A program made the position numbers and the translations under genes. Under the pieces are notes generated by a model. The model saw nothing but the letters and a program-made list of their open reading frames with translations. It was not told the origin of the DNA and made no database searches. DNA of 31,095 nt, taken from IMG/VR virus record IMGVR_UViG_3300046692_000202, positions 1-31,095 of that record; one strand, written 5' to 3'. This document shows, in pieces, positions 13,964-22,132 of this stretch; position 1 is the first letter of the stretch, and each line of letters opens with the position of its first letter. Source of the DNA: a virus.

Positions 13964-14667
13964 ACCGAAAAGACCAATCGGTGGCGGTGAAGTACCGCTC
14001 ATTCGACTACGACGTGAAGGCTGTCAGCGATGACGGCCTTTTTTCTGGCTACGGTTCCGTGTTTGGCGTCATCGACAGCTACAACGAGGTCGTCGCGGCG
14101 GGCGCATTTCTGGAGTCCATCGCCGAACTCAAAGCGAAGGGTCGCTCGCTGCCGGTTCTGTGGCAGCACCGCACTGCCGAACCGATTGGCTCCTGGTCCA
14201 TGGATACCTTGAAAGAGGACACCAAGGGTTTGTTCGGTGATGGAGAGCTCTGGTTGGCTGAGGCACCGTATGCGCGAATCGCCATGCGAGGCATGCAGTC
14301 CAGATCCATCACTGGGCTTTCAATCGGCTACTACGTTCGCGAATCGAGCTTCGACGAGAAGACCCGAATTCGCACCCTGACCAAGCTTGACCTGGTCGAG
14401 ATTTCCATCGTGACGGTACCGGCCAACGACGAGGCTCGTACCGACACGATCAAGTCGAAGCTGGCCCATGGCGGCCTGCCTTCGCTTCCTGAATTTGAGT
14501 TGCTCCTGCGCGAGGCAGGCTTCTCGAAAACTCAGTCCGCGGTGATTGCCAATCGCGGCCTGCAGCATCTGCTCCGGAGTGAGTCCGTGGGCGACCAGGC
14601 TGAAACCCAAGTTGCCAAGGCACTGCATGCGCAGTTGAGCCAAGGCCTGTCTCTCCCGTCTTTTTGA
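13960..14667 (+). CDS. Prohead protease, HK97 family
   Basis: A 235-residue serine protease of the U35 family. The catalytic His is in LWQH70RT and the Ser in TGLS121IGY. The surrounding FSGYGSVFGVIDSYNEVVAAGAF and KLDLVEISIVTVPAN are typical. It removes the capsid N-terminal delta domain during prohead maturation and then degrades itself. It overlaps the portal by 4 bases and precedes the capsid gene, the canonical order. The C-terminal third (LLREAGFSKTQSAVIANRGLQHLL) is a helical extension that may help targeting to the prohead. Confidence 0.93.
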   Translation: MNRKDQSVAVKYRSFDYDVKAVSDDGLFSGYGSVFGVIDSYNEVVAAGAFLESIAELKAKGRSLPVLWQHRTAEPIGSWSMDTLKEDTKGLFGDGELWLAEAPYARIAMRGMQSRSITGLSIGYYVRESSFDEKTRIRTLTKLDLVEISIVTVPANDEARTDTIKSKLAHGGLPSLPEFELLLREAGFSKTQSAVIANRGLQHLLRSESVGDQAETQVAKALHAQLSQGLSLPSF

Positions 14668-14676
14668 GGATTCACC

Positions 14677-15930
14677 ATGCAGAACGCAATGAGCAACGAT
14701 GCTCGCTCCGAGCATCGCCAGTTTCAGCGCAAAGAGCGCGCTGACGATCAACTCGAACTGAAAGATGTAATGGAAGCGCTTCAAAAGCGCGACCAGGACA
14801 TCAAATCCTTTGCCGAGAAAGCCGGCGAAGAGATCAAAAGTCACGGCAAAATCCTGGACGACACCAAGACCATCCTCGATGGCTTGACCAAATCCGGCCT
14901 CGATTTGCTGGATCGTCTGCAGGACGTAGAGCAGAAGCTCGCACGCCGAGGCAACGCCAGTGAGGAAGGCGCCAAGTCCATCGGCGAGCAGTTTACCGAC
15001 GGCGATGACTTCAAAGGATTGGCCGAGAAGGGCCGCGGTGTTGCACGGATGCGCCTCAAGGCAGTAACCAGCATCACCAGCGCAACCACCGGTACCGGAG
15101 GTGTTGGTGTGGCCATCGAGCCTACCCGCGTACCAGGCATCATTCAGGGGCCGGATCGCCCGTTCACCATTCGTGACTTGATCATGCCTGGCCGGACCAA
15201 CTCGAACGCAATCGAGTATGTGCGCGAGTCGGGCTTCCAGAACATGGCAGCTCCGGTTGGCGAGACCCTGGCGAAACCTCAGTCCGACCTTTCGTACGAA
15301 CTGATCACCACCACCGTCAAGACCATCGCGCACTGGTTCCGGGCCTCCAAGCAGGTCCTGGCTGACGTCCCGTTGCTGCAAAGCTACATCGACGGCCGCG
15401 CGATCTACGGTTTGAAGTACGTCGAAGAGAACCAGATTCTGGCCGGTAACGGTACTGGTCAAAATCTCCTGGGCCTGATCCCTCAGGCGACTCCGTTCAA
15501 CGAAGCTCTCCGCAAAAACGGCGACACCAAGATTGACTTGCTGCGCCGCGCCATCCTCCAGGTGCGTATCGCTGAGTATCGTGCCAGCGCAATTGTACTG
15601 AACCCGGTTGACTGGGCTGACATGGAGTTGGCGAAAGACAGCACCGGCAGCTACATCTGGGTCAACGTGCAAGAGGGCGGTCAGCCTCGCATGTGGCGCC
15701 TGCCCGTTGTCGATACCAATGCCATGCCGCAGGGCGAGTTCATGGTCGGCGCTTTCGACATGGCGGCTCAGGTCTTCGACCGTGAAGACGCAAACGTCGA
15801 AGTCTCCACCGAAGACGCTGACAACTTCACCAAAAACATGGTGACCATTCGTGCCGAAGAGCGGCTGGCGTTGGCGGTATACCGTGCACAGTCGTTCGTC
15901 CACGGCCCTTTCACCGACCCTACGCCGTAA
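14677..15930 (+). CDS. Major capsid protein, HK97 fold with delta domain
   Basis: A 417-residue protein. Residues 1-115 are charged and helical (DDQLELKDVMEALQKRDQD, LDGLTKSGLDLLDRLQDVEQKL), i.e. the scaffold-like delta domain. The HK97 fold begins about residue 125-145 and includes PTRVPGIIQGPDRPFTIRDL, IEYVRESGF, the spine region and the end RLALAVYRAQSFVHG. The upstream protease probably cuts between the two, about residues 110-130; the exact bond is not visible. A hairpin sits just after its stop. Length fits the family. Confidence 0.96.
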   Translation: MQNAMSNDARSEHRQFQRKERADDQLELKDVMEALQKRDQDIKSFAEKAGEEIKSHGKILDDTKTILDGLTKSGLDLLDRLQDVEQKLARRGNASEEGAKSIGEQFTDGDDFKGLAEKGRGVARMRLKAVTSITSATTGTGGVGVAIEPTRVPGIIQGPDRPFTIRDLIMPGRTNSNAIEYVRESGFQNMAAPVGETLAKPQSDLSYELITTTVKTIAHWFRASKQVLADVPLLQSYIDGRAIYGLKYVEENQILAGNGTGQNLLGLIPQATPFNEALRKNGDTKIDLLRRAILQVRIAEYRASAIVLNPVDWADMELAKDSTGSYIWVNVQEGGQPRMWRLPVVDTNAMPQGEFMVGAFDMAAQVFDREDANVEVSTEDADNFTKNMVTIRAEERLALAVYRAQSFVHGPFTDPTP

Positions 15931-15957
15931 CAGGCTTGAGCAATCACTGAAGGAGAG

Positions 15958-15977
15958 GCCCGGGCAACCGGGCTTTT
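15958..15977 (+). terminator. Hairpin between capsid gene and next gene
   Basis: GCCCGG (15958-15963) pairs with CCGGGC (15968-15973) around GCAA, followed by TTTT. As a terminator it is weak. The ribosome-binding sequence AAGGAG (15950-15955) lies before the hairpin and the next ATG (15984) after it. Confidence 0.6.
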
Positions 15978-15983
15978 GTGCTT

Positions 15984-16211
15984 ATGACCGACATAGAACT
16001 GAAAACCATCAAGGGCTTCGAGTGGAATGGCGCGTACGCACCACCCAGGTCGGACATCGTTGCTTCTGAATCGGCTGCTCGTGAGCTGCTGATTAATGGT
16101 CTGGTTGAGGACTACACCGTGAAGGCCGCAGATCCCGTCGAAAACAAGAAGGCGCCGGAGCCAGATAACAAAGCAGCCCCGAAATCCGGCACCAAGAAAA
16201 AGGCCGAATAA
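15984..16211 (+). CDS. Small head-region protein with charged tail
   Basis: A 75-residue protein beginning MTDIELKTIKGFEWNGAYAPPRSDIVASESAARELL, with a lysine/proline-rich disordered tail. Genes of this type follow the capsid gene in many Pseudomonas HK97-like phages and may be minor head or connector proteins; function not established. ATG 15984 is chosen over GTG 15978. Its only good ribosome-binding sequence is AAGGAG at 15950-15955, on the far side of a hairpin. Confidence 0.7.
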   Translation: MTDIELKTIKGFEWNGAYAPPRSDIVASESAARELLINGLVEDYTVKAADPVENKKAPEPDNKAAPKSGTKKKAE

Positions 16212-16213
16212 CC

Positions 16214-16690
16214 ATGAGCGTGATCGACATCGCCGTAGGCATGGCCCATCTCTTGGCAGAACCGGAAGACCAGGGCATGGTGCAGATAAAACTCAATGCG
16301 GCCGAGGATTCTGCCGTTGAGTATCTCCAGCGCCGGTTCTTTGTCGATCAGCTCGCCCTGAATGCCGCTCGCGCCATGGTGCCAGCGGCAATTACCCAGA
16401 CTCGAAGTGACTTCGATGCCGCTGTAGCGGCTGCCGAGATCATTGATAACGCCTGCGATCGTGAGTCTGCGCTTGATGTGGCGGCGCGCACCTTCAAAGA
16501 GGCTCGGACCGAGATCAACCGAATCTCTCGCGGCATGGTCATCAACGACGCGATCGTTTCGGCCTGCTTGCTGATTCTTGGAAATCTGTATGCAAACCGG
16601 GAGGACGTCGTGATTGGCACGATATCTTCAGTTCTTCCCAAAGGCTCCAGCTCGTTGCTGACGCCTTACCGCATTGAAATGGGTGTGTGA
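16214..16690 (+). CDS. Head-tail connector protein (gp6-like)
   Basis: A 158-residue helical protein: residues 1-45 (IAVGMAHLLAEPEDQGMVQIKLNAAEDSAVEYLQRRFF) and the end region (ISRGMVINDAIVSACLLILGNLYANREDVV) match the HK97 gp6-type connector family (phage gp6-like/QLRG packaging proteins), with an unusually long middle helix-rich insert. It forms a ring under the portal. It starts two bases after the previous stop and overlaps the head-closure gene. The last part, LTPYRIEMGV, is the typical connector ending. Confidence 0.85.
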   Translation: MSVIDIAVGMAHLLAEPEDQGMVQIKLNAAEDSAVEYLQRRFFVDQLALNAARAMVPAAITQTRSDFDAAVAAAEIIDNACDRESALDVAARTFKEARTEINRISRGMVINDAIVSACLLILGNLYANREDVVIGTISSVLPKGSSSLLTPYRIEMGV

Positions 16691-17025
16691 TGAGAGCCGG
16701 CGGCTTGCGGCACCGGGTCACCATCCAGACACTTAGCTTGGTTCAGGATCCTGAATCCGGCGAGATGATTCCCGGCTGGGTTGATGAGTGGGAAAAAGTC
16801 CCTGCGAAATTTGAGTATTTGAACGGTCGCGAATTGCTCGCGGCCCAAGCAGTACAGTCCGAGGTGACTGCCCGCATTACCATCCGATATCGCGCTGGTG
16901 TTCTGGCGACGATGCGCGGGCTTTACCGCGGCGAAATTTGGAATTTCACCAAGCCACTACCTGACAACAACTCAGGCCTGGATTACTTGGTGATTCCTGT
17001 ATCAGCGGGGGTTAACGATGGCTGA
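16690..17025 (+). CDS. Head closure protein (SPP1 gp16-type)
   Basis: A 111-residue beta-rich protein: RAGGLRHRVTIQTLSLVQDPESGEM, GWVDEWEKVPAKFEYLNGREL and ITIRYRAGVLATMRGLYRGEIWNF are the standard segments of phage head closure/head-tail adaptor proteins. It seals the connector after packaging. ATG 16690 overlaps the upstream stop (TGATG); GTG at 16687 is an alternative start. The end overlaps the next gene by 8 bases. Confidence 0.92.
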   Translation: MRAGGLRHRVTIQTLSLVQDPESGEMIPGWVDEWEKVPAKFEYLNGRELLAAQAVQSEVTARITIRYRAGVLATMRGLYRGEIWNFTKPLPDNNSGLDYLVIPVSAGVNDG

Positions 17026-17461
17026 CTGGGTGAGCTACAAGCTGACCGGCGCCGATGAGCTTTCCGCCAAATTCCGCGAGTTGTCTCAAGGCATGCGCAG
17101 CCAAGTCGCTGTGCCAGCGGCAAAGGACGCGATGGAGTTGGTCATGATCGATGCCAAAAGTCGTGCAGACCGCATCGATGACCCCGAAACCAGAAACCAA
17201 ATCTCCGCCAACATCGCGATGATCGAGCAGAAGAAACTCGGCGAGGAGCTGGGCGCGGCCATTGTTTCGGTTGGCGTCAAGAAGTCGCGATCCGGCCAGC
17301 GCGGTGGCAACACGTTCTACTGGTGGTATGTCGAACTGGGCACCGAGCATTCCGCGGCCTTTCCGTTTATGCGCGGCGCGCTGGCCAGCAAGCGCGAGGA
17401 AGTCTTCAAAGAGTTCCTCAGTTCGGCCAAATATCAGTTGATCAAGTTGGGAGCGAATTGA
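17018..17461 (+). CDS. HK97 gp10-like tail-joining protein
   Basis: A 147-residue protein of the HK97-gp10 family: the opening WVSYKLTGADELSAKFRELS, the centre PAAKDAMELVMIDAKSRAD and the end FYWWYVELGTEHSAAFPFMRGAL are characteristic. It belongs to the neck/tail-completion set between head closure and tail terminator proteins. It overlaps its neighbours on both sides (8 bases before; TGATG-like overlap with the next ATG at 17461). Confidence 0.9.
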   Translation: MADWVSYKLTGADELSAKFRELSQGMRSQVAVPAAKDAMELVMIDAKSRADRIDDPETRNQISANIAMIEQKKLGEELGAAIVSVGVKKSRSGQRGGNTFYWWYVELGTEHSAAFPFMRGALASKREEVFKEFLSSAKYQLIKLGAN

Positions 17462-17826
17462 TGGCGGCACCAATCTTCAAGGTCTGCGCCGCGGCGCCGG
17501 CGGTGACTGCATTGCTCGGCGCGTCACCGGTACGTCTCTATCCGTTCGGTGAAGCGCCTCAAGGTGTGGCCAAGCCCTACGCGGTCTGGCAGTGCATCAG
17601 CGGATCGCCGATCAACTACGTCAGCGGCCGTCCAGACACTGACCGCTACGGACTTCAGGTCGATGTGTATGCCGATACCGGTGCCGTGGCTGACCAAGTT
17701 GCCGCCGCCATTCGCCGCGCAATCGAGCTGCAGGCTCATGTCACCGGATTCAACTTGGAGGGGAGGGACCCCACCACGAAAAACTATCGCAAGAGTTTCG
17801 ATGTTGCCTGGCTGGTGAGCCAGTAG
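17461..17826 (+). CDS. Tail terminator protein (DUF3168)
   Basis: A 121-residue protein of the DUF3168 family (lambda gpU-like fold): PIFKVCAAAPAVTALLG, VRLYPFGEAPQGVAKPYAVWQ and DTDRYGLQVDVYADTGAVADQVAAAIRRAI. It caps the growing tail tube and joins tail to head. It overlaps the gp10-like gene by one base and is followed by a strong terminator. Confidence 0.92.
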   Translation: MAAPIFKVCAAAPAVTALLGASPVRLYPFGEAPQGVAKPYAVWQCISGSPINYVSGRPDTDRYGLQVDVYADTGAVADQVAAAIRRAIELQAHVTGFNLEGRDPTTKNYRKSFDVAWLVSQ

Positions 17827-17845
17827 CCGGAAACCAGAAAGAACG

Positions 17846-17867
17846 ACCCGCTTCGGCGGGTTTTTTT
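17846..17867 (+). terminator. Intrinsic terminator inside the structural operon
   Basis: ACCCGC (17846-17851) pairs with GCGGGT (17856-17861) around a TTCG tetraloop, followed by seven T (17861-17867). It lies between the tail terminator gene and the tail tube gene, so late transcription must read through it or be lowered here. Confidence 0.85.
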
Positions 17868-17883
17868 ATGCCCGCCCAACTGT

Positions 17884-17900
17884 GATTTTCCAAGAAAATC
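17884..17900 (+). promoter_or_regulatory. mRNA hairpin directly before the tail-tube ribosome-binding site
   Basis: GATTTTC (17884-17890) pairs perfectly with GAAAATC (17894-17900) around CAA, and the ribosome-binding sequence GGGGAG (17901-17906) follows at once. It could protect or expose the translation start of the tail tube mRNA. Confidence 0.5.
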
Positions 17901-17912
17901 GGGGAGTATCAA

Positions 17913-18653
17913 TTGACCATTAAGACCCAAGGCACCGATCTGTACGCGATCGATCCGGCGACCAACACCATCCTCGATGTCGGCTGTTTCACTTCGCTGG
18001 ACGGCATCGACACGGCGATTGCGCAGATCGAAACCACCTGCTTGAACAAAAAATCTCGCACCTACGAAGCCGGCTTGGGTGAGCCAGGTTCAGCGTCTTT
18101 CGGGATCAACATCGATACACAGAATGCCGCTCATATCCGACTTCACCAGCTGAAGACCGCCGGCGCTAGCTTGGTCTGGGCCGTGGGGCTTTCGGACGGC
18201 CGTTTCATTGACAGTTCTGGCGAGGATGTCGGTATCCCGCCCACCGTGGCAGCCATTCACGGCCTTTCTGCGTTGAACCTCACCAGCCCAGGCACTGGTT
18301 ACACCAGTGCGCCGACCGTGGCCATCACTGGCGGTGGTGGGACTGGCGCGACTGCGACCGCGACCGTGTCTGCCGGCGCCGTAACGGGCTTCACCATTAC
18401 TAACCCGGGCTCCGGTTACACCAGCCCTCCAACTGTTGCGCTCACAGGCGGTGCTGGTACCGGCGCCGCGGCAACGGCGGTGGTGAACGCAGAGGTTGAT
18501 TTCGACCTGCCGACCACCCGCAGCTGGATCACCTTCGAAGGTTACATGAACAGCTTCCCGTTCAGTTTCGCGCTGAACGACGTAGTGAAATCAACCGTCG
18601 GCATTCAAGTGTCTGGCGATCCTGTTCTGGTACCGAAAGTCATCACTCCGTAA
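17913..18653 (+). CDS. Major tail tube protein with inserted glycine-rich repeats
   Basis: A 246-residue protein. Residues 1-112 and 195-246 fit a siphophage tail tube protein ([37 protein letters not shown]; ending [12 protein letters not shown]). Between them, residues about 116-192 hold two copies of a unit reading about G-T/S-GYTS-A/P-PTVA-I/L-TGG-G/A-GTGA-x-ATA, likely an outward-facing decorative domain. The start is TTG at 17913, unusual for a protein made in many copies; GGGGAG at 17901-17906 is 6 bases upstream and no usable ATG exists. It is preceded by a terminator and a hairpin. Confidence 0.88.
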   Translation: MTIKTQGTDLYAIDPATNTILDVGCFTSLDGIDTAIAQIETTCLNKKSRTYEAGLGEPGSASFGINIDTQNAAHIRLHQLKTAGASLVWAVGLSDGRFIDSSGEDVGIPPTVAAIHGLSALNLTSPGTGYTSAPTVAITGGGGTGATATATVSAGAVTGFTITNPGSGYTSPPTVALTGGAGTGAAATAVVNAEVDFDLPTTRSWITFEGYMNSFPFSFALNDVVKSTVGIQVSGDPVLVPKVITP

Positions 18654-18662
18654 GGACGCCTC

Positions 18663-19022
18663 ATGGAACTTAGCATCAGCTCTCTGAAAGCCGCCGGCGC
18701 CTTCGTCGCGGCGCCGGTCAAGAAAAACATCGCATGGCATGCCGCCGGAAAGTTGCACGAAGCGACGATCTATGTTCGCCAAGACTCTTTTCATACGCTC
18801 ACGCAACGCTGGGAAGAGCAGCGCGAAGGTGCAGATGCCACGTCGCACCGGATCGCATCTAGTATCTGCAATGAAGCGGGCGAAGCGGTCTTCACGACTG
18901 AAGACATTCTCGGCTCGGAAGCCTCAGGGCATGGCCCGCTTACCGCTGAACTGACCATCGCTCTGTTGGCAGCTATCCAGCAAGCCAACGGCGTCAGCAA
19001 GGAAGATGCAGAAAAAAAATAG
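18663..19022 (+). CDS. Tail assembly chaperone G-like
   Basis: A 119-residue protein made from the zero frame. It resembles lambda gpG-type chaperones: KKNIAWHAAGKLHEATIYVRQDSF near the start and a helical end (LTAELTIALLAAIQQANGVSKEDAEKK). It binds the tape measure protein before tail assembly. It ends directly after a run of eight A (19012-19019), where part of the ribosomes should shift to the -1 frame and make the longer GT-type protein. The ATG follows AGGACGCC. Confidence 0.88.
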   Translation: MELSISSLKAAGAFVAAPVKKNIAWHAAGKLHEATIYVRQDSFHTLTQRWEEQREGADATSHRIASSICNEAGEAVFTTEDILGSEASGHGPLTAELTIALLAAIQQANGVSKEDAEKK

Positions 19023-19330
19023 AGCCCGCCGATGAGTTCTGGCATGAGCTGGTGCTCAACGGCATTGGCGGGCGATCAATTGCCGAAGCTAAGGCCAGCC
19101 TCAGTTACCCCGAGGTTATATCGTGGATGGCGTACGTCAGGCAAACCGGATCACTGAACCTCGGGAAGCGGCTTGAGCAGGGCTTCGCCTTGCTGGCCAC
19201 GGTGCTGAATCGGATCAACGGTGGCACGGCAGAGCTTTCCGATTTTCTGCCCGATCGAGAGCCTGGCCCTGAACCGGACGTGGCGACGGCAGACGACATC
19301 ATGCGGCTGCTGCAGTCGGTGAAGAGGTGA
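18663..19330 (+). CDS. GT-type tail assembly chaperone by programmed -1 frameshift
   Basis: The downstream reading frame (codons from 19019, stop 19328-19330) has no good start codon of its own and lies exactly in the -1 frame of the G-like gene. With slippage on A AAA AAA (19013-19019) the zero-frame product continues as IEPADEFWHELVLNGIGG..., giving 119 + 103 = 222 residues. The T part (EVISWMAYVRQTGSLNLGKR, ALLATVLNRINGG) is of the kind seen in Pseudomonas siphophages. G and GT together load onto the tape measure protein encoded next, as known for lambda. Confidence 0.85.
19013..19019 (+). promoter_or_regulatory. -1 frameshift slippery heptamer A AAA AAA
   Basis: In the zero frame the sequence is GAA AAA AAA TAG, so the heptamer 19013-19019 has the X XXY YYZ form and is followed at once by the stop codon. 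Both tRNAs can re-pair perfectly after slipping one base back. No obvious strong stimulatory stem is visible in the next 30 bases. Confidence 0.85.
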
Positions 19331-19333
19331 TTT

Positions 19334-22123
19334 ATGGCTGTTGATTCACTGGGCCAGCTGACGGTCGACCTGGTTGCGAACACGGGCGGCTTCGAAAAGG
19401 GGATGGACCGGGCGCAACGTGCGCTCAAATCAGCAACGAAGGAAGCTGCCTACCAGGCAGGCCAGCTGGATAAGCTGGTTGGCCAGATTGACCCGGTGGT
19501 TGCTGCCTATGGTCGCTTGGACAAAATGGAAGCCCAGCTGCGCGCGCATCGCGCGGCCGGACGGTTGGATGATGCTGATTTCAAGGGCTATCTCTCCAAG
19601 CTGACAGAACAGCGCGATGCCCTGACTAAAACCGATGCGATTATGCAGAAGGGTGGCCAGTCGGCGAAAGCCTACGCGGCAGCCCTACGTAACGTGCCGG
19701 CGCAGTTCACGGACATCGCTGTTTCCCTTCAGGCCGGTCAAAACCCTTTCACGGTGTTTCTGCAGCAGGGCGGCCAACTCAAGGATATGTTCGGCGGTAT
19801 CGGGCCGGCGGCCAAAGCGCTGGGCGGTTACGTCCTCGGATTGGTCAATCCGTTCACCCTGGCAGCGGCGGCGGGTGCTGTTTTGGCCTTGGCCTATAAG
19901 CAAGGCTCTGACGAAGCGACCGCATTTAGAACTTCTTTGGTCCTGACAGGTGGCGCTTCGGGTGCGACGGTTGATTCCCTGGGCAGTCTCGCCAGGACTG
20001 TCAGTACTACGACCGGAACCGTCAGTGCTGCCGCCGAAGTGCTGAATCGACTGGCAGCTTCTGGAAAAATCCCAGTAGAAAGCTTTGACAGCATTGCCGT
20101 CGCAGCGCTGCGAATGCAGGAAGCCACGGGTAAGGCCGCGACCGACACGGTTGCCGATTTCGAGAAATTGGCCAAGGACCCGGCCAAGGCATCGAAAGAG
20201 CTGAACGATCAGCTCGGTTATCTGACGGCCAGTACCTACGCCCAGATCGCCGCCTTGGAGCAACACGGCGACCGCCAGGCAGCTGCCAACCTGGCAGAGT
20301 CAACCTACGCGGAGGCGCTGAAATCTCGCGCTGACAAGATCATCGACAACCTTGGGTTGGTCGAGTCTGCTTGGCACCTGGTGAAGCAGGCCGCGAAGGA
20401 AGGGTGGGATTCCATCCTCGATATCGGTCGTGAATCGACACTTGATGAAAAGCTGAAAACGCTCCGCGAGCAGATGCAGGCTATGACCCGCGATGGGCGC
20501 AATGCAGCCGTTGAGGACCCGTTTCGCTTCGAGCAGAACCAGAAAGACACCACCAACATTCTTGTGCAGAAAACCGAGGACGAGCGCCGGGCGAAAGCCA
20601 AGTCGCAGATTCTCAACCTTGAGAAGCAGTCCATTGCCGCCCAAGACGCGCTCAATCAGTCGCTCAAGGACGCAGCGCCGAACGCTGAAAAACTGCGACT
20701 GCGGTATGCAGAGATCGAGAAGCAGGTCGAGCTGGCTCGGCAGAAAGGAAAGTTTTATTCCGAGGACCAGGTCAAACAGTTGCGCGATGCGGCGGAAAAG
20801 CAATTTGCTGACCCCAAAGCGTCGAAGACCCCCAAGGCAAAGGCTTACACCGAAGACGCAGGGATGCGCATGCTCGACAGTCTTCGCGAACAAAACGCCG
20901 CGTTGCAGGCTCAAGACGAAAGCTCTCAAAAGCTGAATCAGTCCCAGCAGGCGCTGGCGAAATGGGAGCAACAGATCGCCGACATCAAAACTAAGCAGGT
21001 TTTGACCGCTGATCAAAAGTCCCTCCTGGACAGCGAGGCGTTGATCACTGCACAGCTCAAGCGAAACGCCTCTCTAGAGCAGGAAGTCGATCTGCGGAAA
21101 AAGGCAGCTGATGAGGCGAAAAAACTGCTCGCATTCCAGGAGAATCTGAGCAGCCAACTTTCCAGCGCCCAAACCGGGCTCAACAACAGCCTGGCCGGCC
21201 AGGGCCTGGGCGAGCAGCAAAAGCAGCGATTGCAGGAGCAGTTGGCTATTCAGCAATCCTATCAATCCCAATTGGACAGACTGGAGTCGCAGCACAACAA
21301 AGGACAAATCACCGACGACCTTTACACCAAGGAAACTTCCGCTCTTCAGTCGGCGCTCGATCAGCGCCTGTCCATGCAAACCAAGTACTACGAGGATCTG
21401 GATGCCGCGCAGTCTGACTGGTCGCTGGGCGCGAGCTCTGCGTATCAGGATTACCTCGAAAGCGCCCAGAACGTGGCAGCGCAGACCAAAAGTCTGTTCG
21501 CCAACGCCTTCAGCTCGATGGAAGACGCGATCGTTAATTTCGCCATGACCGGGAAGTTATCGTTCGCAGACTTCGCGAAATCCGTTCTCGCTGATATGGC
21601 GCGCATCGCGGTGCGGCAGGCCAGTTCGTCGGCTTTGAGCGGGCTGTTCGGTTTGGCTGCCAGCGCGGCGGGTTCCTACTTCGGGGGGGCTCCATCTTCC
21701 GCTGGCTCGACTACTGCTGGTTACAGTTCGCAGTACGGTTTTGATGATGGTGGTTATACCGGCAGCGGTGGGAAGCACGAGCCAGCAGGCATTGTCCACG
21801 GTGGCGAGGTCGTGATCCGGAAAGAGGTGGTTGATCGTCCCGGGATGAAAGATTACCTGGTTAATCTGAACAAGCGCGGATATGCAGATGGCGGGTACGT
21901 GGGGCTCGCCAAGGCCCCGTCAGCCGCCTCTGATGCTGCATCTGTACCTGGACAGCCAACCACACGCAATGCCAATGGTAGCCAATTCAGCATGACCTTT
22001 TATATCGATGCCACCGATGGTGGTAGCGCTATGCCTGATCCTGCGAAGTTGGCGAAAGCAGTTGAGACTGTGACCAAACAGGTAATCGCGCAAGAGCGCC
22101 GTAACGGTGGGCAATTCACATAA
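19334..22123 (+). CDS. Tail tape measure protein
   Basis: A 929-residue protein that sets tail length. The opening DSLGQLTVDLVANTGGFEKGMDRAQRALK is the lambda H/TMP type. Residues about 118-165 (RNVPAQFTDIAVSLQAGQNPFTVFLQQGGQLKDMFGG) are the conserved TMP core, followed by a hydrophobic segment (about 164-188). Long coiled-coil regions occupy about 370-720, and the C-terminus holds AIVNFAMTGKLSFADFAKSVLADMARIA, typical of lambda TMP C-termini, then a glycine/serine-rich part and GGYTGSGGKHEPAGIVHGGEVV. It lies after the G/GT chaperones, as expected. Confidence 0.95.
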   Translation: MAVDSLGQLTVDLVANTGGFEKGMDRAQRALKSATKEAAYQAGQLDKLVGQIDPVVAAYGRLDKMEAQLRAHRAAGRLDDADFKGYLSKLTEQRDALTKTDAIMQKGGQSAKAYAAALRNVPAQFTDIAVSLQAGQNPFTVFLQQGGQLKDMFGGIGPAAKALGGYVLGLVNPFTLAAAAGAVLALAYKQGSDEATAFRTSLVLTGGASGATVDSLGSLARTVSTTTGTVSAAAEVLNRLAASGKIPVESFDSIAVAALRMQEATGKAATDTVADFEKLAKDPAKASKELNDQLGYLTASTYAQIAALEQHGDRQAAANLAESTYAEALKSRADKIIDNLGLVESAWHLVKQAAKEGWDSILDIGRESTLDEKLKTLREQMQAMTRDGRNAAVEDPFRFEQNQKDTTNILVQKTEDERRAKAKSQILNLEKQSIAAQDALNQSLKDAAPNAEKLRLRYAEIEKQVELARQKGKFYSEDQVKQLRDAAEKQFADPKASKTPKAKAYTEDAGMRMLDSLREQNAALQAQDESSQKLNQSQQALAKWEQQIADIKTKQVLTADQKSLLDSEALITAQLKRNASLEQEVDLRKKAADEAKKLLAFQENLSSQLSSAQTGLNNSLAGQGLGEQQKQRLQEQLAIQQSYQSQLDRLESQHNKGQITDDLYTKETSALQSALDQRLSMQTKYYEDLDAAQSDWSLGASSAYQDYLESAQNVAAQTKSLFANAFSSMEDAIVNFAMTGKLSFADFAKSVLADMARIAVRQASSSALSGLFGLAASAAGSYFGGAPSSAGSTTAGYSSQYGFDDGGYTGSGGKHEPAGIVHGGEVVIRKEVVDRPGMKDYLVNLNKRGYADGGYVGLAKAPSAASDAASVPGQPTTRNANGSQFSMTFYIDATDGGSAMPDPAKLAKAVETVTKQVIAQERRNGGQFT

Positions 22124-22132
22124 GGTGAAACT

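Noticed and set aside
14320-15903. A 527-codon open frame on the minus strand opposite the protease and capsid genes
   Set aside because: It mirrors high-G+C codon bias of the capsid gene; it has no ribosome-binding site, neighbours or recognisable domain, and the plus strand is clearly coding.
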